From NCBI RefSeq assembly GCF_030297155.1, contig NZ_AP028068.1, forward strand, positions 1,550,001-1,614,000: a stretch of 64,000 nucleotides of DNA, read 5' to 3'. This document shows positions 61,001-64,000 of this stretch, in pieces. The notes under the pieces were generated by a model. That model was not told where the DNA came from and searched no databases. It was given only the letters and a program-made list of their open reading frames with translations. Both the position numbers and the translations under genes were made by a program. This DNA comes from Vibrio sp. FE10. GTDB taxonomy: Bacteria > Pseudomonadota > Gammaproteobacteria > Enterobacterales > Vibrionaceae. Each line of letters begins with the position of its first letter. The first letter of the stretch is position 1.

Positions 61001-64000
61001 GCTGAAAATACTTTTATTCGAGGTGAGACCCTTGAAATGAAATTCAAGGTGAAGGTTGGAGAAAATTCTGATCTTGAAAATGTCGTCGCAACTATAGATG
61101 GTGCGTCATACAATCTAAATGATAACCCAGAGAACTTTAGCCCTTCTTTCATTAAGTGCGAGGATGACTATTCTTGCTCTACGTTTACCGCGCCATTAGG
61201 TGACAAACTTGATGGCAAAAAAATTAAGCCGCGAATACAAATTATTGATGTATGGGGTGAATCAAAGAGCGATGAAGTCCTTGTAACGGTCGATAATAGC
61301 GTTCCAAATATTGACGATACAGTTACCCTCAATGAATCTCCGGACGATGCTAACTTGGTTAGATTCCAGTTTTCGGTTTGGGATGAAGGGAGTGGAATTG
61401 CAAGCGTTAAATACACGTTAAGCAATCCTAAGCATGTCTTCGATAAAGATAACATTCCCGACAATTCGCATCTCTATTTTGATCTTCCGAAAACTGAGTT
61501 ACAGGGATTGAATTCGATACGAGTCAATGTCGAAGCAACTGACAATGTAGGTTGGACTCAAAACAAAACGATTGATATTGACATTAGGGTACCAACTATT
61601 GATTTGGCTTTTGATGGAATAACAAGTTTACAAGGGGATAAGCTTGCTTTTACCAATGAAAGCCAAGCGTTCACCATTACTTCTGATGAGGGAGAGGATG
61701 TAAAAGCTGCTTCCTATTCTATAGATTTGGTTCCAGCTTCAGGTAGCACAATTAAGTTTTCTGGAAAAATAGCCTCTTCAACAGCTTCAGATACGATGAC
61801 ATTTGATATCGATGCTCAAGCTGAGTATAGGCAAAAAGTAACCGTAACCGATTCTATCGGGCGAGTCATAACCGACGTTAATGTGCTCAATAAGACTTAC
61901 GATTCTAAAGGCATTGCGTCCATTGTTGATTACCAAGCTCCGGTCATTTCAAGTATCACCAGTACTCAGGATTCGATGATTCCGGAGGAAGGGCAATATT
62001 ATTTGGATGTAAGAGCATACGTCTTCGATAAAAATCTAAGCAGTGTTAATTCTACTGCAAACAACGGTACCGATGCCCCGGTAAACCCACAGTTAATTGA
62101 AGAACCTATCAAAGACGGTGACCCTTACTTGATACGTTATCTTTTATCTCCTGGCGATTATCTAATAAATGTAACGGCAGACGATTTAGTTGAACACCAG
62201 ACCGAGAACTCACTAAATGCAAAAGTTGAAGCTGCAAGCATTCCTGAGTTAACAATATCAACGACAGCGTCAATGCCTTTGGCTGGTGGAGTCGAAATTC
62301 CTATTTCATTTACCTTTACTGAAGAGGTTAATCAATTTGAATTTTCAGATGTAGATATTCAAGCAAGTGATGGTAATGATATAGGCGAGCTGAAGCAAGC
62401 ATCATGGATTACAACAGACAACATAACTTGGTCGGTCAATTACATAGCGCCTGAAAAACAAGATAAAAACATAACCATACGGGTCGGTGATAATAGTTAC
62501 GAAAGCGTAAATACTATCCCCGGAACAGGGGATAGTTTGGTTATGGGGGTCGAAGGTGTACTGCCAACGTTGACCAAAGTGACATTTGATCCTATCCATC
62601 AATCTATTGGCAATGTTGTAAATGTAAAGCTTGAGTTTGAAAAAGATATTGCAGAAGGAACAATACTGGCAACCTTAGCTGGTGAGTCTTTGACGCCTTT
62701 AACTATGTTAGGTGATGCTAAAACTTGGCAAGGAGCAGTCACACAGTTACCAGACCCGGGATTAAATGAGCAGAAAGCTATATTGATTGTAAGTGGATAT
62801 ACCGATTTAGTAGGAAATGTAGGAAGTCAGGATGAAACTCATTTTCTACCGATAACGCCCGCTATCCAAGTGACTGAACCGGGGGATGTGACGGACAGCA
62901 ACATCTCTGCGATGAACTTCAGTGGCACGACGAAACGATTTGAAAACAGCGCAGCGTTGACGCTCACCATCACTCCGTTGGGGAGTGACACACCAGTGGC
63001 GGGAGTGCCAACGGAAACCGTAACTGTGACCGACGGTCAATGGCAAAGCGGCACGATGGACTTAAGCGGTTTGAGTAACGCTGAATATCGAGTGTTGGTC
63101 ACGGGTGAGAACACGACGGGTGTTACCGTGAGTGACTCAGAGACCTTTACGCTGACTCAGTCGTTAGCCGAATTAGACGCGGATGCGACCAGTGTCGCGC
63201 CGGAAGAAGCCGATGTCGGCGGTGTTGTGACGGTGACCGCCGTGTTTACCAAGGCGGTGTCTAAGCCAACCACGGCGACCTTAGGGTCAAACACCGTTGT
63301 ATGGACATCCACGGGCGCTGCACTACAGACGTGGGTTGGTAAAGTGGCGGCATTGACGGCGAGTGATACAGAGCAAGTGTTGAGCTTAACCATCAATGGA
63401 TTCAGTGATGAATTGGGGAACGCGGGTCAAGAGCAAACGAAGGCCGCAGCGGTCAAAGTGACGCCTGTGATCCAAGTGACTGAACCGGGGGATGTGACGG
63501 ACAGCAACATCTCTGCGATGAACTTCAGTGGTACGACAAAACGATTTGAAAACAGCGCAGCGTTGACGCTCACCATCACTCCGTTGGGGAGTGACACACC
63601 GGTGGCGGGAGTGCCAACGGAAACCGTAACTGTGACCGACGGTCAATGGCAAAGCGGCACGATGGACTTAAGCGGTTTGAGTAACGCTGAATATCGAGTG
63701 TTGGTCACGGGTGAGAACACGACGGGTGTTACCGTGAGTGACTCAGAGACCTTTACGCTGACTCAGTCGTTAGCCGAATTAGACGCGGATGCGACCAGTG
63801 TCGCGCCGGAAGAAGCCGATGTCGGCGGTGTTGTGACGGTGACTGCTGTGTTTACCAAGGCGGTGTCTAAGCCAACCACGGCGACCTTAGGGTCAAACAC
63901 CGTTGTATGGACATCAACGGGCGCAGCACTTCAGACGTGGGTTGGTAAAGTGGCGGCATTGACGGCGAGTGATACAGAGCAAGTGTTGAGCTTAACCATC
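55010..64000 (+). CDS. Giant Ig-like-repeat lipoprotein, open at the right edge
   Basis: At least 2997 residues and no stop reached. The N-terminus is a lipoprotein signal with lipobox LSAC (Cys23) and a Gly/Glu linker. Next comes a carboxypeptidase-regulatory-like domain (about 40-110, SGNVFDAPVSGAKIEVFE). The rest, up to about residue 2600, is a chain of Ig/cadherin-like beta domains with many variants (VFYTTDVLGNELV, ATDSNGNIGK, ATDNVGWTQNK, all with a D-x-x-G-N motif). From residue 2619 the 202-residue unit starts to repeat almost exactly (62864-64000). It has no RTX repeats in view. Probably a surface adhesin or scaffold tethered to the outer membrane; its size suggests a stalk. No clear ribosome site precedes ATG 55010, but no other start fits. 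Confidence 0.85.
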   Translation, partial: MFTKNTLKSTLGLIVTSLILSACGGGEGGGDNTPPARNTGSISGNVFDAPVSGAKIEVFEYKDGSLGRKLASTTSDAFGDYKVEFESSSMPLFIVAKEGSYTDPLTKNTVSVSNGKTLRLEAMLNYKEGRDQNLMLTPLTNIVSGLTQYKVGRGVSDSTAISESLNSINDMYGFDVNETTPIDITKGGQSSFATSGHQYGALLTAYSSYSYDLIQKYGDTQSNIYTSMHLADIQYRDVIADGLLDGLEISTVSGGVTPLTFGQQKVSSDIYTNDLAQHVLIVVNDPNLNISGTDADDYVEFSRKINDQGTNSGTGGVIPPRDETEIDTEAPTVSRTDSDVLAGLDKLDIKLNDEIGVQGVSAYLEYQLDGVWSLESQCDDEQTSGSEFCFLEFDGFESGLRETNIKVSVDTKAVDAVEVDSDTGLSNVTAARLVFYTTDVLGNELVQGRDAGHYINFEWDNNAPVIDVTSASSINNSANEYVLKGTVKEESQEIDSVTVSFKGGLDDSVTCSGTYCEFSKKYSTSEFVSITTFEIKATDSNGNIGKKVHEVVRDDQAPAQVISYPENAPMNYVNVSVDGERVTKEDVYTQDTYTSETVQSTRDYLKIDYIYASKGILSSIPGVDFSDFNVNDLKDNKIPYVRVIVSDSNGDTGLGSSADKLKLVVKYLVSPNNDNNYALQKVTDTVASDANIPHKIISDTEGHVNEVIYYVPFVKEILGDNFDSTSENSSQKLVIQTIDESENESAEQEVYFRSSFDLPTMTIVTPFIGASVQLEGLNSKGEFTSLGRCTTIQHLESDGTNKALDVAGCETTTDVVNYDFMRVRLVGVGDNNTQPHYYKWENDPGARSEQVNLNSANIGAYFKLDGSKTFYITELATYQTGLFDSQWNQVEAGNKTPENAALILDDVQYALAGGSDSFFGFDPTIVSYATNEMLKGAIPEKLPNNYIHRFLVEAIYDITQVNNMLLSNSVDFASAIYDDLQYDGQANGIGSGGKKIVLDSYEFSSKSYRNDLAQSYYNIMTEKYGVAANLAQRYADQISMANPSLDGEQIIDGDRESIDKSPPQPSLSIENGRETWVGNKRYVAGVLDSRILLEDPSGIVVEEGSQPSFVTMWYEKTEPNTGTPIDLNIRESGGDSYKKEYLFTLDTESSNLTGIDKFELITSAMDEHGNSYGYNGYDPHIETLYIDNDYPLVTYTPPIGGDDNPVEEGVYLNTNYNQELTFTIDDPVGDKLDKRGLTFYNAATGESNSYDPNRFSSNEEKYFKVKLCSGDKCSAEDNTLSPEDGNWTVYVSAEDNLSNIVNRQTTNAPQFSVLLDSKGPVVNGSKIANHLGGNSSWVPDITWSLSPGSLVKVEMKAESGRRFTLQQYETEPEESTEPYLFGIQPNVEVRLVADAFKYNEKNFFYVTATDSSFPLGTHSGEFEFLVDNKGPVIELADPWIIDTNSGESYVLGTNFTVKFTSVSDDSDVSKVELWQQDQVAAIRSIDPKDPTQPFDFVITETQSDAIVIGEDKKANLYLKAVDEYGFESKTEIRTVLLDREGPSLKLNGFNPESFYLGNYVFNLSAQDLNDRGTPSSEGVNKETLEYWTFKENPSDASTLVGDEMKIPLGGVNDGDSAIRTVRLGGSDIRGNTTTVDYAVKVQNSMPFIHPVLFTYEDDGTPVPSVGGQIQITRSEPVIISIAAEDESGIPLVEGTYKYGEQTNSISFSQKDGLWEARLTEADLTEDGAYQLEFKVYNNVRYNSEQERPSATRSESINVQRQGVALSIAKPTDFQSHISGSTLNVEFDPVDEVKARTLECWVRENYTSEGVPEDGPNYAYSGVITNPQENYKCSVTTDVNMSVSPVVLITKTVGTNGTETVNKFSFNMMDIDAPTVEQDTYPFTGNDVGLNAEGKKVLSLTLSFKDNLSGVDISDGNEPLLVRNQLNVSFEPKSCSSKLGITTCTYTELYADILYPGALQHLYTIKNLSDIAGNLGSDHALELLLPAQGDLEIAITSPAENTFIRGETLEMKFKVKVGENSDLENVVATIDGASYNLNDNPENFSPSFIKCEDDYSCSTFTAPLGDKLDGKKIKPRIQIIDVWGESKSDEVLVTVDNSVPNIDDTVTLNESPDDANLVRFQFSVWDEGSGIASVKYTLSNPKHVFDKDNIPDNSHLYFDLPKTELQGLNSIRVNVEATDNVGWTQNKTIDIDIRVPTIDLAFDGITSLQGDKLAFTNESQAFTITSDEGEDVKAASYSIDLVPASGSTIKFSGKIASSTASDTMTFDIDAQAEYRQKVTVTDSIGRVITDVNVLNKTYDSKGIASIVDYQAPVISSITSTQDSMIPEEGQYYLDVRAYVFDKNLSSVNSTANNGTDAPVNPQLIEEPIKDGDPYLIRYLLSPGDYLINVTADDLVEHQTENSLNAKVEAASIPELTISTTASMPLAGGVEIPISFTFTEEVNQFEFSDVDIQASDGNDIGELKQASWITTDNITWSVNYIAPEKQDKNITIRVGDNSYESVNTIPGTGDSLVMGVEGVLPTLTKVTFDPIHQSIGNVVNVKLEFEKDIAEGTILATLAGESLTPLTMLGDAKTWQGAVTQLPDPGLNEQKAILIVSGYTDLVGNVGSQDETHFLPITPAIQVTEPGDVTDSNISAMNFSGTTKRFENSAALTLTITPLGSDTPVAGVPTETVTVTDGQWQSGTMDLSGLSNAEYRVLVTGENTTGVTVSDSETFTLTQSLAELDADATSVAPEEADVGGVVTVTAVFTKAVSKPTTATLGSNTVVWTSTGAALQTWVGKVAALTASDTEQVLSLTINGFSDELGNAGQEQTKAAAVKVTPVIQVTEPGDVTDSNISAMNFSGTTKRFENSAALTLTITPLGSDTPVAGVPTETVTVTDGQWQSGTMDLSGLSNAEYRVLVTGENTTGVTVSDSETFTLTQSLAELDADATSVAPEEADVGGVVTVTAVFTKAVSKPTTATLGSNTVVWTSTGAALQTWVGKVAALTASDTEQVLSLTI
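62864..63469 (+). repeat. Tandem repeat unit 1 (606 bp, 202 residues)
   Basis: Full copy inside the giant gene, starting at IQVTEPGDVTDSN. Each unit holds two Ig-like modules of about 100 residues, one beginning IQVTEPG and the other beginning near LAELDADATSVAPEE. Confidence 0.9.
63470..64000 (+). repeat. Tandem repeat unit 2 (first 531 bp, cut by window edge)
   Basis: Aligns with unit 1 with eight single-base differences in 531 bp by eye, all at third codon positions and all synonymous. Further copies probably follow beyond the window. Confidence 0.9.

Noticed and set aside
62402..63652. Minus-strand frames opposite the giant gene, appearing twice
   Set aside because: They repeat only because the 606-bp unit repeats; composition is odd and starts lack ribosome sites.
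62864..64000. CRISPR-like array
   Set aside because: The repeat unit is 606 bp, coding and in frame, with no spacers.

Overview
The window looks like part of the second chromosome of a marine Vibrio, probably of the Splendidus type. This is an inference from gene content and order, not from a database search. The pointers are the phaB-phaA-phaP-phaC order, a napFDABC cluster facing narQ-narP, a volA-fadL pair, a ToxR-like membrane regulator, a mannosylglycerate operon, a PL7 alginate lyase and moderate AT-rich codon use. No rRNA, tRNA, insertion sequence, prophage or CRISPR array was seen.

Layout. 1-1110: start of a Tat-exported PhoX-type phosphatase that runs off the left edge. 1365-1706: YggL-type protein. 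2104-5723: two secreted spondin-domain proteins followed by an OmpR-type response regulator and a sensor kinase. 5830-10087: an orphan protein, a DMT exporter facing an Lrp-type regulator, several small unknowns and an SH3-domain membrane protein. 10672-15011: polyhydroxybutyrate synthesis (phaBAPC). 15156-22414: periplasmic nitrate reductase (napFDABC plus a 45-residue membrane protein) facing the nitrate two-component system narQP, with a NarP-type 7-2-7 site and an FNR-like site between them. 22571-23938: dcuC. 24421-25636: a ToxR-like regulator overlapping a small membrane protein with a lipocalin-like outer part. 26024-29384: volA-fadL, surface lysophospholipase and fatty-acid porin. 29594-33929: an RND efflux pair. 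34073-38395: a 2OG-Fe(II) oxygenase, a PL7 alginate lyase lipoprotein, a DUF481 outer-membrane protein and an orphan. 38617-46880: mngR facing mngA-mngB-glycerate kinase-manA. 47112-54751: ABM monooxygenase, secreted EEP-family lipoprotein, delta-9 desaturase with two FabR-like operators, GNAT, diguanylate cyclase, RbgA/YlqF GTPase and an M23 peptidase. 55010-64000: the first 2997 codons of a giant Ig-like-repeat lipoprotein that is still open at the right edge.

How the genes work together. Several blocks are self-contained pathways. mngA-mngB-garK-manA would take mannosylglycerate, an osmolyte of red algae, all the way to 2-phosphoglycerate and fructose-6-phosphate. VolA would release fatty acids from lysophospholipids for FadL to import. 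NarQP with FNR would switch on nap when nitrate is present and oxygen is low, next to a C4-dicarboxylate carrier of anaerobic metabolism. The pha genes store carbon. The alginate lyase, PhoX phosphatase and secreted EEP protein fit a life on algal surfaces and organic particles.

Least explained and most worth following: the giant lipoprotein, whose 606-bp tandem repeats differ only at synonymous sites; the spondin-pair/two-component unit; the ToxR-like co-component cassette beside volA; and the FabR-like operators at the desaturase gene.
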